Assembly (NCBI RefSeq): GCF_014635825.1
Contig: NZ_BMDO01000008.1
Coordinates: 215,062-279,061 of the forward strand
Source of the DNA: Mucilaginibacter galii
Lineage (GTDB): Bacteria; Bacteroidota; Bacteroidia; Sphingobacteriales; Sphingobacteriaceae
Length of the DNA: 64,000 bases
Direction: 5' to 3'
Made by a program: the position numbers and the translations under genes. Shown here in pieces: positions 34,889 to 44,482 of this stretch; position 1 is the stretch's first letter; the number at the start of each line of letters is the position of its first letter. The notes beneath the pieces were generated by a model. That model did not search any database. It saw nothing but the letters and a program-made list of their open reading frames with translations, and was not told where the DNA came from.

Positions 34889-35758
34889 TTAGTAACTCCT
34901 CCTGATTACTGCATGCAGATTGTTATTTATGCTGATGGTTTCGTTTTTAACGCTTCCGTCCGCATTTTTACCGGTGACTACCTGCCGCTGCTGGTCGGTT
35001 CGGAAACCCGAGATCACTATGGTGTAATTTCTGCCAGCGTCAAACGGCACCCCGGTATCAAACTTGACACCATTGGCCGTATTACTTAGCGAAAAGCGAA
35101 TTAAACCACCGGTGGCTAAATCATCTGTACCAAAATATTGGTAAGATGAATACTGCCCAAAGGTTAATTCTCCGGCTTGCGTACCGGCCAAATCTCCGTT
35201 GAGTTTTACCAGGTTGCAAGAGAGCGTTCCGGCATCAGCACTAAGGTGTATAAACCGGATGCCCGTTTTTCCGTCAACAGGTTTCCGATCATCCGGGGCC
35301 ACCACCAGTTTATACTTTACATTGGATCCATCTGCTGCCATTGCATCGGCTACGTAAACTGCATTAAAACTTCTGCCACTGGTCTTTATAATTGTATCGA
35401 GCACAATTTTATTGTTTACATCAGTTAACATCAATCGGTGGTCGCCAGCTGCATAACGGGCATAGTTAATTCCCGCATTATTTGGTTGCGGATAGTCAAG
35501 GCCATTTAAATAACCAAAAGAGAAAAAAGGAAATGGATTACTTGTTTCTGAAGACACAGGCCTGGATTGTTCCTTAAACTGATCAACATACAATGCTATA
35601 GCCATTCGTCCTGGTCCGTATGCGGTTTCCATCACATCTGAGGCACTGTGAAAATTGATCGCAACGTCCTGCTCGTTGCCAGGCAGTACTTCGTTCACCT
35701 GTTTTTTACAGGCAGCTAACGATAGCATAATGCACGCACCATAAAGTGTTTTGTTCAT
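34889..35758 (-). CDS. DUF4397-domain lipoprotein
   Basis: With the ATG at 35758 the protein has 289 residues and a lipoprotein signal (MNKTLYGACIMLSLAAC, then Lys-Lys-Gln). A longer start at 35800 is possible but adds a basic stretch in front. The body is DUF4397-like: two related beta-sandwich units with ARYAAGDHRLMLTDVNNKIV and GIRFIHLSADAGTLSCNL, NYTIVISGFRTDQQRQV. Such domains are found in secreted or surface proteins of Bacteroidota. The gene lies between the propeller-like lipoprotein and the DUF5689 lipoprotein, all behind the TonB receptor, so it probably helps to bind the receptor's substrate. Substrate unknown. Confidence 0.78.
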   Translation of the reverse strand: MNKTLYGACIMLSLAACKKQVNEVLPGNEQDVAINFHSASDVMETAYGPGRMAIALYVDQFKEQSRPVSSETSNPFPFFSFGYLNGLDYPQPNNAGINYARYAAGDHRLMLTDVNNKIVLDTIIKTSGRSFNAVYVADAMAADGSNVKYKLVVAPDDRKPVDGKTGIRFIHLSADAGTLSCNLVKLNGDLAGTQAGELTFGQYSSYQYFGTDDLATGGLIRFSLSNTANGVKFDTGVPFDAGRNYTIVISGFRTDQQRQVVTGKNADGSVKNETISINNNLHAVIRRSY

Positions 35759-35811
35759 TTTGCTGCGGCAACGATTATGTGTATTTTTAATTATTTTCAT
35801 ATCACTACTGT

Positions 35812-37305
35812 TTATTGTTCCTGAGTTTTAAGCAGGTAAGATTTGCCATTGCTCGTAGCGTATAAATTACCTTCCTCATCATAATTCAACAGTTCATCCC
35901 CGTTGCGAAAAGCATAGGTACCACTGCTTTGGTTAAAGGTGCCGGGAGCATAGGCATAAGTACGCTGATCGGCAAAATCAAAAACTACCCATTTTGGAAA
36001 TCCAAATGTTTGAGCACCAGCCTGAAATAGTAAGACTTGCAAACGCCTGCCTGGTAGTGGCAAATAACCAAAAGTTTGATTAACGTCTCTGCCAGTTCCC
36101 ATATTGAATTGCAGGCTTGAAAAAGGGCCCAGAACATTAAATTTCGAGCCTGTACCCGCACGGTCACTCGTGGTAAAATCGTTCAGTTTAACCCGTGCAT
36201 CCAGATCATAAACTTCAATGATCGCAGTAAAATCCACCGATTCTTCCATTACATACAACAGCTTTTCATCTGGGCTGAAGCGAAGTGTTACCCCAGTATT
36301 GCTAAAGGGACTGCTTGTTCCTGGCATCCCGGCATAAGAAGTTCCGCCATATATGAGATTTTTGTAAAGGTATTTAATGTTGTCATCGGCTTTACTATAG
36401 CGTGCTATAGCATCCGGTAGAGTGCTGCCATTACTGCCATCGTTTATCCCAATGCCCAAATACACATTTCCCTTACTATCAGGATATATTTCGGATATGA
36501 TCATTTTAACAGCATTCACCGATCCTTCATAAGGAGCAGCGATGGTTTGTGATTGGTTTAAAACCGTCAGTTGTTTACTGTTGAGGTCTATTTTTCCAAA
36601 CACATAATTAGTCCCTGATGTACGCGCAGAAAAATATAGACTCTGACCCATCGGGTCTACTCCGCCCGCCTGAAACTTGGTTATCGCAGCGCCTCCCGGT
36701 ATTAATGCACCCGAAAGGTCGTACAGAATAGTTTCCTGTCCGTTTTTATTAATCTGTCTCAAATCTTTATTCACCGCCGAGTAATAGTAAATATCGCCCT
36801 TACCATTTTGGCAGTTCAGAAATATGTTTTGACTGCCATTGTTAAAAGTCTTTAGCACCGTGCTTGTCAATTCATTATTAAAACTTCCGGTGCCTCCAGG
36901 TGTAAATACATCTATTGCCGCGCCTAAAGTTGTGTTATCACCACTGATGATTTTTACTTCTTTTGCTTTTCCGGTCATTTCATTGGTTATAATGATAAAA
37001 ACCTGATCGAGAATATTGCCGAAACCATCTTTTATTTTTTCGATTTTCACTATTGGTGCAGGCTTACCGCCAATGGCAATCTGCAGCTTGTTTTCCGGGT
37101 AAAGCTTACCTGTAATCGCTAAGGTGTCGCCAACAATATAGGCTGGCTTATAGGTGAAATTTTTAGTGTTGTCAATTTGGGGCAATGCCTGTAATTTGTT
37201 ATAGAAGTTGTCGGCCTTTTTACAGGCCTGGAAACTTAACATCACCATGGCACATGCCATAATCAGCTTATTCCTTAACTTGCAGTATGGTTTATATTTG
37301 TTCAT
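35812..37305 (-). CDS. IPT/propeller-like surface lipoprotein
   Basis: From the ATG at 37305 the protein has 497 residues. A lipoprotein signal (LIMACAMVMLSFQAC, then Lys-Lys-Ala) is followed by an IPT/TIG-like immunoglobulin domain (about 45-130, GDTLAITGKLYPENKLQIAI, GGKPAPIVKIEKI). About 145-495 is a beta-propeller-like region (NGKGDIYYYSAVNKDLRQIN, LRFSPDEKLLYVMEESVD, EEGNLYATSNGKSYLLKT). This gene follows the TonB receptor by 10 bp, where SusD would stand in a glycan locus; no SusD is present. I infer a surface substrate-capture role. The in-frame ATG at 37326 would overlap the receptor gene. Confidence 0.75.
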   Translation of the reverse strand: MNKYKPYCKLRNKLIMACAMVMLSFQACKKADNFYNKLQALPQIDNTKNFTYKPAYIVGDTLAITGKLYPENKLQIAIGGKPAPIVKIEKIKDGFGNILDQVFIIITNEMTGKAKEVKIISGDNTTLGAAIDVFTPGGTGSFNNELTSTVLKTFNNGSQNIFLNCQNGKGDIYYYSAVNKDLRQINKNGQETILYDLSGALIPGGAAITKFQAGGVDPMGQSLYFSARTSGTNYVFGKIDLNSKQLTVLNQSQTIAAPYEGSVNAVKMIISEIYPDSKGNVYLGIGINDGSNGSTLPDAIARYSKADDNIKYLYKNLIYGGTSYAGMPGTSSPFSNTGVTLRFSPDEKLLYVMEESVDFTAIIEVYDLDARVKLNDFTTSDRAGTGSKFNVLGPFSSLQFNMGTGRDVNQTFGYLPLPGRRLQVLLFQAGAQTFGFPKWVVFDFADQRTYAYAPGTFNQSSGTYAFRNGDELLNYDEEGNLYATSNGKSYLLKTQEQ

Positions 37306-37315
37306 TATTTTTTTA

Positions 37316-40300
37316 TTAAAATCCATAAGTGAAGGTTAGCAGGAAAAAGCGGCCCGGTTTATAGTCACTGGATAGCAGATCACCCTCAAAGCGGGCAACT
37401 TTGGCCGTCCCGGGCAGCGGAGTTGGATAAGATACTGTTGCCTTTTCATATTTGTAAGTAAAATTTGCATCTTCAGCCATTTGTACCGAGTTGTTCAGCA
37501 CATTTTGAATACTTAATTTGGCTTGCAGGCTCTTCACTATCCGCTGGCTTAGTGAAAAATCCAATTGTTTACGTGTTAATTCTATTAAGCTGGCCTGGTC
37601 ACCGGGGTAGGCAGTGATTGGTCCGTTTGCTGCTGTCGCTGCTTTACCTACGGAAGCTGCATAAATCCGCGGGCCAATTTGGTTGTAGGTTATAGATAAT
37701 TTGGTGCCTGCGCCTGCATTTTCGTAATACAAACCTACATTTGCAGAGTAAGGCGCTTGTCCCTGCAATTGACGATCAATGGCCGGATCATACAATCCAC
37801 CAGAAACACCTTGATCTGTTTTTACACGTGTTGCCTTGCTGTAGATATAAGAACCGTTGGCTATGATAGATAGATCACGGAAGAATTTAAACGGTATAAA
37901 GTCGAGGTTTTTGCGGATGTCTATCTCCGCGCCATAAACTTTGGCCTTGTCGGCATTAATGAAACTAATTGTCGATGGACCGGAGAAAAATAAATCCCGG
38001 TAAATGATCCGTTCGATAGGGTTGGTGATCTGCTTATAAAATCCGCCCAGGCTAACAGATTCACCTTTGGCATTGGCGTTGGGGTACCACTCCATCCGCA
38101 AGTCGTAATTATTTACAGTTGCAAATACCAAATTTGAGTTACCACGCACCGTTTGGTTATTAATATAGTCCAATTCGCTGTAAGGGGAAAGTTCCCTAAA
38201 CTCCGGGCGGTTGAGGGTTCTGCCATAGGCTGCACGGAATACAAAATCTGTATTGGGGCGGTAGCCAATATTTAGTGAGGGCAAAAATTCTGTTGATTTT
38301 AAGTCAGCTAACACAGGTGCGTTTACGCCGCCGATATTACCAAACTGTGGCGCAATGGCTCCCGCTACTTTTTGGCGATTGTATTCTACCCTAACACCGC
38401 CATATATATCCAACTTACCATTAAAAGGAAGCAAACTGGCGGCAAGGTAACCGCTGTTATTTTGCTCGGTTGCGGTATAAGCATCTGATCCGCTGGTACG
38501 GTCAAATACTTTAAGCCCTGTTTTATTGTCGCGCAGATATTCGGGGCTCCAAAGCTTGTCCAAATCCTGCTGGTGCCAAAACACAATGTTGTAATCCATA
38601 TTTGGCACATTAGCACCAATATTTGCTGAAACAGCATCGGGATAATAGCCTGAACTGTTCAAGTCGCCTTCATTTACGGTATATACTCTGCGAAAAACAA
38701 CCCGTTCCTTCCACTGTTGATAAGTACCTGCTTTCAGGGTAATCCACGGCTTTAGTTTATACGTGTAATCCGCTGACCCGTTGTAGACCTTTTCATTGTT
38801 ACGGATCCAAACCCTGGAAAGGTGACCCAGATCTATTGCGTTTCCAGACCCTTCGCCAATTTCCTCACTGCGAAATACCGGAACCCAGCTTTGTTCGTAA
38901 TTAGCGCCACTTGGAAATCTACCATCATTGCTTATGTTATTTTGCAAATGGATGGCGCGCTGATCGGGTATGTCCAGTTTACTATAGGTGTATCCTGTAT
39001 TCCAGTCCAGGTTCTGCTTGCCTGCTTTTCCAAAATAATGGCTGCCACCTATGTTGCCGCTGTACAAAAAGCGTTGCGAGTAAGAAAGGACGATGTCGCG
39101 CAGCTTCCTGTTGGTTTCGTTGCCGGCTGTGTTTCTGGGTTCCTGCCATATGCCATCCATATAAAACTGGTTTGTTCTGGAATCGCGTAGAATAGTTGAC
39201 GACTGACCCTGCTGTAACAGGAAGTTTTTAAAGTATAACTTACTGCTGTCCCTTAGACTGTAGGTGAAGTTTTGCAGCAAGCTTAATTGGGCCGTTTCAG
39301 TATTTTGACTTTCATTGCTGATTCGGGATACCGTAGTCCCACTTGTAAGTTCGGGCGTAGCCGGATAGGTAAGATTACCCTGTGTGCGGTCAATATCCAG
39401 GTGTAACGGCTCGTTTTTGTAGCTCAATGAACTGAGGACAGACAGCGTTCTGCCAGCAACCTTAAAACCATTATAGTAGTTGGCCGTTAGCTGCATGAGT
39501 GGTAAGGCCGTCTTTTTTCCATAGTTTAATATGTTAGAAAAATCCTGCGCATATTGTTTCTGGCTCAAGGTTGCCTTGGTAAAGTCACCAAATCCAGGTA
39601 CGCTCGACGGCAATTTCCTTGTCCCGTCGTCAAATCCCAGGAAATCAAACTTACCGCCCTGGTAGGTCAGGAAGTTTTTGTTAAAGGTTGTATTCTCCCG
39701 GTAACCGGTTTGGAACTCAATATCGAAGTGCTTTACGTTCTTAGCATCTTTGGTAAAGATCTTTACCGCACCGCCGGTCATATCACCTAATAAGTCGGGA
39801 GCGGCAGATTTGTAAACCAAGATCCGGTCGATGATCCGGCTTGGGATCAGGTCTAACGAGAAGGCACGGCTGTATAGCTCTGTAGACGGCGCGATGTTGT
39901 TGTTTAAATACGTTAAGTTGTAACGTTCGTTCATCCCGCGGATAATGATAAACTTATCATCCCGGATAGTTACGCCTGCAATCTTACGCACCACCTCGGC
40001 CGCATTACGGTCGGCAGACTTGCTAATCTGCTCGGATGAAATACCGGAAACGACCGATTGTGAGTTTTTGATTTCAGCTACGACTTGCCTATCTGTTGTA
40101 TGTGAAACAGGTGCGCGGACTTTGCGGGTACCGCTCACCACCACTTCGTTAAGCGCGTTGGAACCACGCATTTTTACGTCAAAGCTTTCCTCTTTGTCGC
40201 CTTTCACTTCCACCTGTACGGTTTCTGTGGTAAAGCTTATGTAAGTCACCTTCAAGGTATACTTACCGGCAGGAACATTGCTGAACTTGTAGTAGCCTTC

Positions 40301-40792
40301 GTTATCAGACTGCATGCCTTTGCGCAGTTCTACAATGTAAACGGATGCACCCGGGAGGGGCTGAGAACTCTCAAATTCAACAATCCGGCCTTTAAGGGTG
40401 CCGGGGCCTTGACCGGCGGATGCGTTTGGGCTTTTCAAATCAGGCATGATGATGACCTTGCCTTCAACAATTTTATAGTTGTGTCCGGTGTCTTTCAGTA
40501 ACTGATCCAGTATGGTAGTTAATGGTTGTGCCGAAAATTTAGCTACCGGTGCTTTCTGTGCCATCAAGGATTTGGCGTTGTAAGCAAAGGGGATGTCGCT
40601 CTTTTCCTGAAGCCTTTTTATGGCAACGTCAAGTTGTTCTTCATTGAAAGCAATGGTTATTCGCGCAGTAGATTGTGCTTTAAGATGGTACGGCGTTAAG
40701 CTGAGGCATAAAAAAGTTACGATAATTATACCGCGTAACCCTCCCGTTCGGCCTTTGTATTGCAAAAAGCCGCGTTGTTGAAATTTGATCAT
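37316..40792 (-). CDS. STN-domain TonB-dependent outer-membrane receptor
   Basis: The 1158-residue protein has a basic N-terminus and signal helix (about residues 20-40), an STN signalling domain (about 45-115: ITIAFNEEQLDVAIKRLQEK, KVIIMPD), a carboxypeptidase-regulatory-like domain (about 130-210: LKGRIVEFESSQPLPGASVY) and a plug (about 215-350: NEVVVSGTRKVRAPVSHTTD, IIRGMNERYN, LLGDMTGGAVKIFTK). A large beta-barrel ends in Phe-Thr-Tyr-Gly-Phe. It imports a ligand using TonB energy and signals through the STN domain to the FecR encoded just upstream (40810). The plug style and absence of SusD resemble FecA-like or peptide/protein receptors more than glycan SusC. Substrate unknown. Confidence 0.93.
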   Translation of the reverse strand: MIKFQQRGFLQYKGRTGGLRGIIIVTFLCLSLTPYHLKAQSTARITIAFNEEQLDVAIKRLQEKSDIPFAYNAKSLMAQKAPVAKFSAQPLTTILDQLLKDTGHNYKIVEGKVIIMPDLKSPNASAGQGPGTLKGRIVEFESSQPLPGASVYIVELRKGMQSDNEGYYKFSNVPAGKYTLKVTYISFTTETVQVEVKGDKEESFDVKMRGSNALNEVVVSGTRKVRAPVSHTTDRQVVAEIKNSQSVVSGISSEQISKSADRNAAEVVRKIAGVTIRDDKFIIIRGMNERYNLTYLNNNIAPSTELYSRAFSLDLIPSRIIDRILVYKSAAPDLLGDMTGGAVKIFTKDAKNVKHFDIEFQTGYRENTTFNKNFLTYQGGKFDFLGFDDGTRKLPSSVPGFGDFTKATLSQKQYAQDFSNILNYGKKTALPLMQLTANYYNGFKVAGRTLSVLSSLSYKNEPLHLDIDRTQGNLTYPATPELTSGTTVSRISNESQNTETAQLSLLQNFTYSLRDSSKLYFKNFLLQQGQSSTILRDSRTNQFYMDGIWQEPRNTAGNETNRKLRDIVLSYSQRFLYSGNIGGSHYFGKAGKQNLDWNTGYTYSKLDIPDQRAIHLQNNISNDGRFPSGANYEQSWVPVFRSEEIGEGSGNAIDLGHLSRVWIRNNEKVYNGSADYTYKLKPWITLKAGTYQQWKERVVFRRVYTVNEGDLNSSGYYPDAVSANIGANVPNMDYNIVFWHQQDLDKLWSPEYLRDNKTGLKVFDRTSGSDAYTATEQNNSGYLAASLLPFNGKLDIYGGVRVEYNRQKVAGAIAPQFGNIGGVNAPVLADLKSTEFLPSLNIGYRPNTDFVFRAAYGRTLNRPEFRELSPYSELDYINNQTVRGNSNLVFATVNNYDLRMEWYPNANAKGESVSLGGFYKQITNPIERIIYRDLFFSGPSTISFINADKAKVYGAEIDIRKNLDFIPFKFFRDLSIIANGSYIYSKATRVKTDQGVSGGLYDPAIDRQLQGQAPYSANVGLYYENAGAGTKLSITYNQIGPRIYAASVGKAATAANGPITAYPGDQASLIELTRKQLDFSLSQRIVKSLQAKLSIQNVLNNSVQMAEDANFTYKYEKATVSYPTPLPGTAKVARFEGDLLSSDYKPGRFFLLTFTYGF

Positions 40793-40809
40793 TTGTATCT
40801 GGGTGTATG

Positions 40810-41754
40810 TTATTTTATAGTTACCTGATTACCTTTACGGGTGTATTGCATACCGTTCACTGAACTGATAATGTTCAGTACCGACTCCAATTTATCCTTC
40901 CTGCTGAATGTGAATGAGTAACTTCCGTCCAATACATCGGGATCTGCCGATTGGATATGAACAGCGTAATACTGGTCTATTACGTCGGCGAGTTCGTTGA
41001 AGGAAACAGACTGCAGCAAGATGTTACCGGACATCCACGCGGGCAGCGCTTCATTGTGGGTGGTAAGGGATAGCTTTTGACCGGAATATAAACCTGCATT
41101 CAATCCCGTGTTTTTGGTCAAGGTTGCCAGCAGCGTATGACCTGAAGTTATCTTAACTTTCCCGGTCATTACCCTGATCTGGTACAAACCACTTGACCGC
41201 AGCGTACGGATATTGAAGCTTGTTCCTACTACGCTGGTGTTGATTTTTTCGGAAGCGATGCGAAACGGCCGGCCGGGGTCTTTGGCTACTTTAAAAAACG
41301 CCTCACCACGAATCAGTTGGACCAGGCGGGAGGTGTCGGAAAATTTTGATGGATATTTAAATGACGATCCTGAATTCAGCCAGACATGTGAGCCGTCATT
41401 TAAAACAACTTCTCGGGTTTGGCCTGCAGGAACGGTAACAGACAGATAATTGATCTGTCCGGAGCGGCTACCCGGTCTATTAATAACATAAAGTAAACTT
41501 GCTGTTGCAATAAGTATTACCGCTGCAGCTGCCGACCAGTAACGGATGAGCGCAGGCTTGCCCGTCGGCCTTTCCGTACCAGCTTGGATATGTGCCCAAA
41601 GGTCGTCTTTAGCCCTTCGTCTTTCAAAAGGGGTTTTGAAACCGGCCTCTGCTTTATCCAGGTTGTCATACCAGTCGTTGATCTGTGACCTGTCATCGAC
41701 GGAAACATTGCCGGAAAGATATTTTTTGAGTAGTGTAAATAAATTTTCGTCCAT
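40810..41754 (-). CDS. FecR-family anti-sigma factor
   Basis: A 314-residue protein with a cytoplasmic N-terminus (about 1-78), a membrane helix (about 80-97, YWSAAAAVILIATASLLYVI) and a periplasmic FecR domain (REVVLNDGSHVWLNSGSSFK, RGEAFFKVAKDPGRPFRI, VVGTSFNIR). A C-terminal DUF4974 region follows (about 243-314, VSFNELADVIDQYYAVHI). It is encoded 85 bp behind the sigma gene and 17 bp before the STN receptor gene, forming an intact cell-surface signalling cassette. It should hold the ECF factor inactive until the receptor STN domain reports bound substrate. Confidence 0.92.
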   Translation of the reverse strand: MDENLFTLLKKYLSGNVSVDDRSQINDWYDNLDKAEAGFKTPFERRRAKDDLWAHIQAGTERPTGKPALIRYWSAAAAVILIATASLLYVINRPGSRSGQINYLSVTVPAGQTREVVLNDGSHVWLNSGSSFKYPSKFSDTSRLVQLIRGEAFFKVAKDPGRPFRIASEKINTSVVGTSFNIRTLRSSGLYQIRVMTGKVKITSGHTLLATLTKNTGLNAGLYSGQKLSLTTHNEALPAWMSGNILLQSVSFNELADVIDQYYAVHIQSADPDVLDGSYSFTFSRKDKLESVLNIISSVNGMQYTRKGNQVTIK

Positions 41755-41839
41755 GAGTAAATCTTACTTCTACTCATACGGCAAAAAAAACACCTGATCG
41801 TCCCGACTGTTTTTACGAATTAATGTAATGGTAACATGC

Positions 41840-42433
41840 TTAATGTTTAATTAACATAATGAGCACCGGTAGCCAAAGGTCATATTTGGTAATTAACGAT
41901 TCCCGCAACCGGCCTACACCTATTGAAAGCTGGTTTTTAACTGTCTTTTCAGCAATGGATAGTCGGAAAGCAATTTCAGAGATTGATAACCCTTCCTTGC
42001 GGGAGAGGTTTAAAATTTCTTTCATGCGCTCGGGCAGTGCATCTATCTCATCATCCAGGATCTGCTCAAGTTCCTTTGTTTCCATGGGTAAATGAGGCAG
42101 TACAGAGAGATTTTCGTCGTCTGTTACGTCCTCACCATCTACAAAGGCATATTTATTTGCAGCTACATAATGGTTAATGATCTTGTATTTAAGCGCAGCA
42201 AAAATGTAAGATCTAAAAGATCTTTTAAGATTGATCTTTGCTGCATTATTCCAGATGTAAATAAAAAGATCCTGTACAATGTCTTTTGCATCGTCTTCAG
42301 AGCCTGTTTTTTTCCAAACTAATGTATACGCTTCTTCCCAGTAATTATCGAACAAAGACTGGAAGGCCGCATGGTTACCTTGTTTTATTGAAGTAAACAG
42401 CTCTTCATCGACTGGTGCTAGCTTTTGCGACAT
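41840..42433 (-). CDS. ECF-type RNA polymerase sigma-70 factor
   Basis: A 197-residue FecI-like ECF factor with region 2 (about 25-95: DAKDIVQDLFIYIWNNAAKI, RSFRSYIFAALKYKIINHYV) and region 4 (about 130-185: ALPERMKEILNLSRKEGLSI, SEIAFRLSIAEKTVKNQLSI). It heads the leftward operon FecR - receptor - three lipoproteins - coiled-coil protein, which it most likely transcribes when released. A TACTTTTG box on the minus strand (42493-42486), about 53 bp upstream, could be its own -7 element. Sequence order and spacing are standard for the family. Confidence 0.93.
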   Translation of the reverse strand: MSQKLAPVDEELFTSIKQGNHAAFQSLFDNYWEEAYTLVWKKTGSEDDAKDIVQDLFIYIWNNAAKINLKRSFRSYIFAALKYKIINHYVAANKYAFVDGEDVTDDENLSVLPHLPMETKELEQILDDEIDALPERMKEILNLSRKEGLSISEIAFRLSIAEKTVKNQLSIGVGRLRESLITKYDLWLPVLIMLIKH

Positions 42434-42654
42434 TCATTTCAATCTAAAATCAACAAGTCGTTTGGCTTATGCCGAAACGATGGTTCAAAAGTAGAAAGTT
42501 TTTATTAACTAATCATTATGGTAAAGTTATGGACTCGGAGCCCAGTCTCTAGACGAAATTGATGCTCAAAGCCTAAGTAAAGTGCATTTGCAGATATACA
42601 AAGGCCTGATTTATATTACTGAAATTACTTATTACCAAGATTAAAATGTTGAAC

Positions 42655-42686
42655 TTTGCATCAAAAACAATTTATCTGTGTATTTG
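42655..42686 (+). promoter_or_regulatory. Predicted promoter of the hcp gene
   Basis: TTTG at 42655-42658 and TGTATTTG at 42679-42686 (seven of eight to TAnnTTTG) with a 20-bp spacer fit a Bacteroidetes housekeeping promoter. The hcp start is 58 bp downstream. Confidence 0.45.
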
Positions 42687-42743
42687 TCTAATATAAGGGT
42701 CTGATGATCAGCGCTGTCTATTAACCTTCTAAAATTTATCGTT

Positions 42744-43145
42744 ATGGCTTTCAAAGCAAGATTAAATTTTTCGGGCAAAGAGTACGATGTACTTAATTGC
42801 TGTTATGCCCTTAACCGCGATGTAGACTCAAAAGGACGCCCGTCCTCAGGTGTATATGGCGGCACCATTGACATTGAAGTAGAATCAACAGAAGATACCT
42901 CTGTGATCGAATTGATGGTAAACAATCAGTATAAACCGCTAACCGGCACCCTGCTGATTAAAAAATCAGAAGAAGATGCAAAAATGAAAGAGCTGACATT
43001 TGAGGACGCTTACATTGTAAAGTATTCTGAAGGTTTGAACATCATAGGCGATACCCCGATGAGCTACAAATTCACCATATCTGCGCGTAAGATAAGGCTG
43101 GGCAATGCAGAGCATGTGAATGACTGGCCGGGTGTTACTGCCTGA
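42744..43145 (+). CDS. tssD: Type VI secretion system tube protein TssD (Hcp)
   Basis: A 133-residue protein of the Bacteroidetes-type Hcp (TssD) family. Hexamers stack to form the inner tube of the contractile T6SS needle and carry effectors in their lumen. Characteristic segments are MAFKARLNFSGKEYDVLNCC with a Ser/Asp-rich loop (DVDSKGRPSSGVYGGTIDIE), LTGTLLIKKSEEDAKMKELT and a C-terminal beta-hairpin (SYKFTISARKIRLGNAEHVN). Length is right for T6SS subtype iii. It is monocistronic or the head of the cargo module that follows; no sheath (tssB/tssC), baseplate or ClpV genes are in this window, so the tube protein is an orphan copy that must rely on a machine encoded elsewhere. Confidence 0.88.
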   Translation: MAFKARLNFSGKEYDVLNCCYALNRDVDSKGRPSSGVYGGTIDIEVESTEDTSVIELMVNNQYKPLTGTLLIKKSEEDAKMKELTFEDAYIVKYSEGLNIIGDTPMSYKFTISARKIRLGNAEHVNDWPGVTA

Positions 43146-43630
43146 TCGTTCCGGGTAAATTGGTAAATTAAGGAGAGGATATATTTCCGTTCAATAAAAA
43201 AACGAAAGGCGTATAATCTCTCATACATCTGTTAAAAAACAAGTCATCGTTTACCGAAATTACCATGGTGTTTACCATCTTTTCTTCATCATATAAAATT
43301 CATTTTCAGGCACTAATAAAATTCGTAATGTTAGCCCAGATTACCTCAATATTGATTTATTAGAGAGTGAACAGGTAATACAAACTCCTTTTCTGTACTA
43401 TCTCACTTCTGTCCTTGATAAATAAACAAATTACTTTTAACGATCTAAGGAAAAGTTCGGTGAATTTGTAAAAATACCCTCCTTTGCCAGGCCTGTGGAT
43501 GCGCCCTACATCTTAACATCATATAATTAGAAAGCTACCCCTGGCGTATCTATGACAATTGAAAGCGAAAAAACTGCCTGAAAGTATTGAAAACCGTATT
43601 ACAAATTGAACTTTTATCCGCTACGATATA
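43146..43630. other. Intergenic, no gene seen
   Basis: About 485 bp of AT-rich sequence between hcp and the L,D-transpeptidase-like gene. No frame longer than a few dozen codons has coding character. It may hold a promoter for the vgrG group. Confidence 0.45.
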
Positions 43631-44419
43631 ATGTCAAAATTACTAATTAAAATAAAAGAATTTGCAGCTCATGGCGGGCTTTCGGCGAAAAGGATCGGGG
43701 CCGCAGGACATGAAATGCTTACCAACAGAAAGTGGCAGGTTCGTGATTGCAAAAATTGAAAGACACATTAGCTATGGAAAGTATGCGTTATGGTCGGACA
43801 TTTCATGGGGTGCCGGTTTAAAATTTGTAAATGACGTTACGCATATAGATGCTAACAATAGAGGCCTATGGCAAAAGCTTACGGTTTATCGTCCTATTTG
43901 GTTAACGACTTACAAAAATGAAGCTGCTATTAAAAAGCTATTTTAGATTATTGGGCATTGATTGGCTTTGCTCATTACTCCGACAACTTAATTGCTTTAT
44001 ACGGAATAAAAACACCTGATAAGTGGCTGTTTAATGATTTTGGACACGTATCTATCAAATATTCTCGGGATAACAACTATTATAGTTTTTTAAATACAAA
44101 AGAGCATGTACTTGGAGACATTATACAAACTATTCCTGGCAATGAAGCTATAAGCCATTATAACTACACGCAGCAAACGGGACAAACAAAGTTTATGATT
44201 AATTCGCCAAGTTCGCACGGATGCATTCACATAAAACCTGATGATGTGGATACAATGCTCTCTTCCGGCTATTTGAATAAAGGGCAGACGGTTGTTGTAC
44301 ACGCTTATAGCGAAGCGGTCATACCTGGAACCATTAAGCTTGACAGGTACACTTTAGGAGGTTACGAAGCTCACTTCTTTCCGGGATTGTTTAAAATCGG
44401 AATATATAAGGTTGCTTAG
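43631..44419 (+). pseudogene. L,D-transpeptidase-like (YkuD-type) putative T6SS effector, frameshifted
   Basis: The gene can be followed across several frame changes. ATG 43631 gives MSKLLIKIKE; then, through indels near 43660-43685, KGSGPQDMKCLPTESGRFVI and ISYGKYALWSDISWGAGLKF, in frame to 43946; then, after a shift near 43940, FNDFGHVSIKYSRDNNYYSF and finally SPSSHGCIHIKPDDVDTMLS. The last contains Ser-His-Gly-Cys, the signature of L,D-transpeptidase catalytic sites, and the protein ends FFPGLFKIGIYKVA. Enzymes of this kind act on peptidoglycan stem peptides, and a T6SS effector class (Tlde1) uses the fold. It lies between hcp and vgrG, the usual place for cargo. The frame breaks mean it is probably dead, unless they are assembly errors. 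Confidence 0.6.
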
Positions 44420-44482
44420 TCAACAGCAAATAATAGTATAACAAGACCATTTTATGCATCATTAAATTAAGAGATAGCCATT

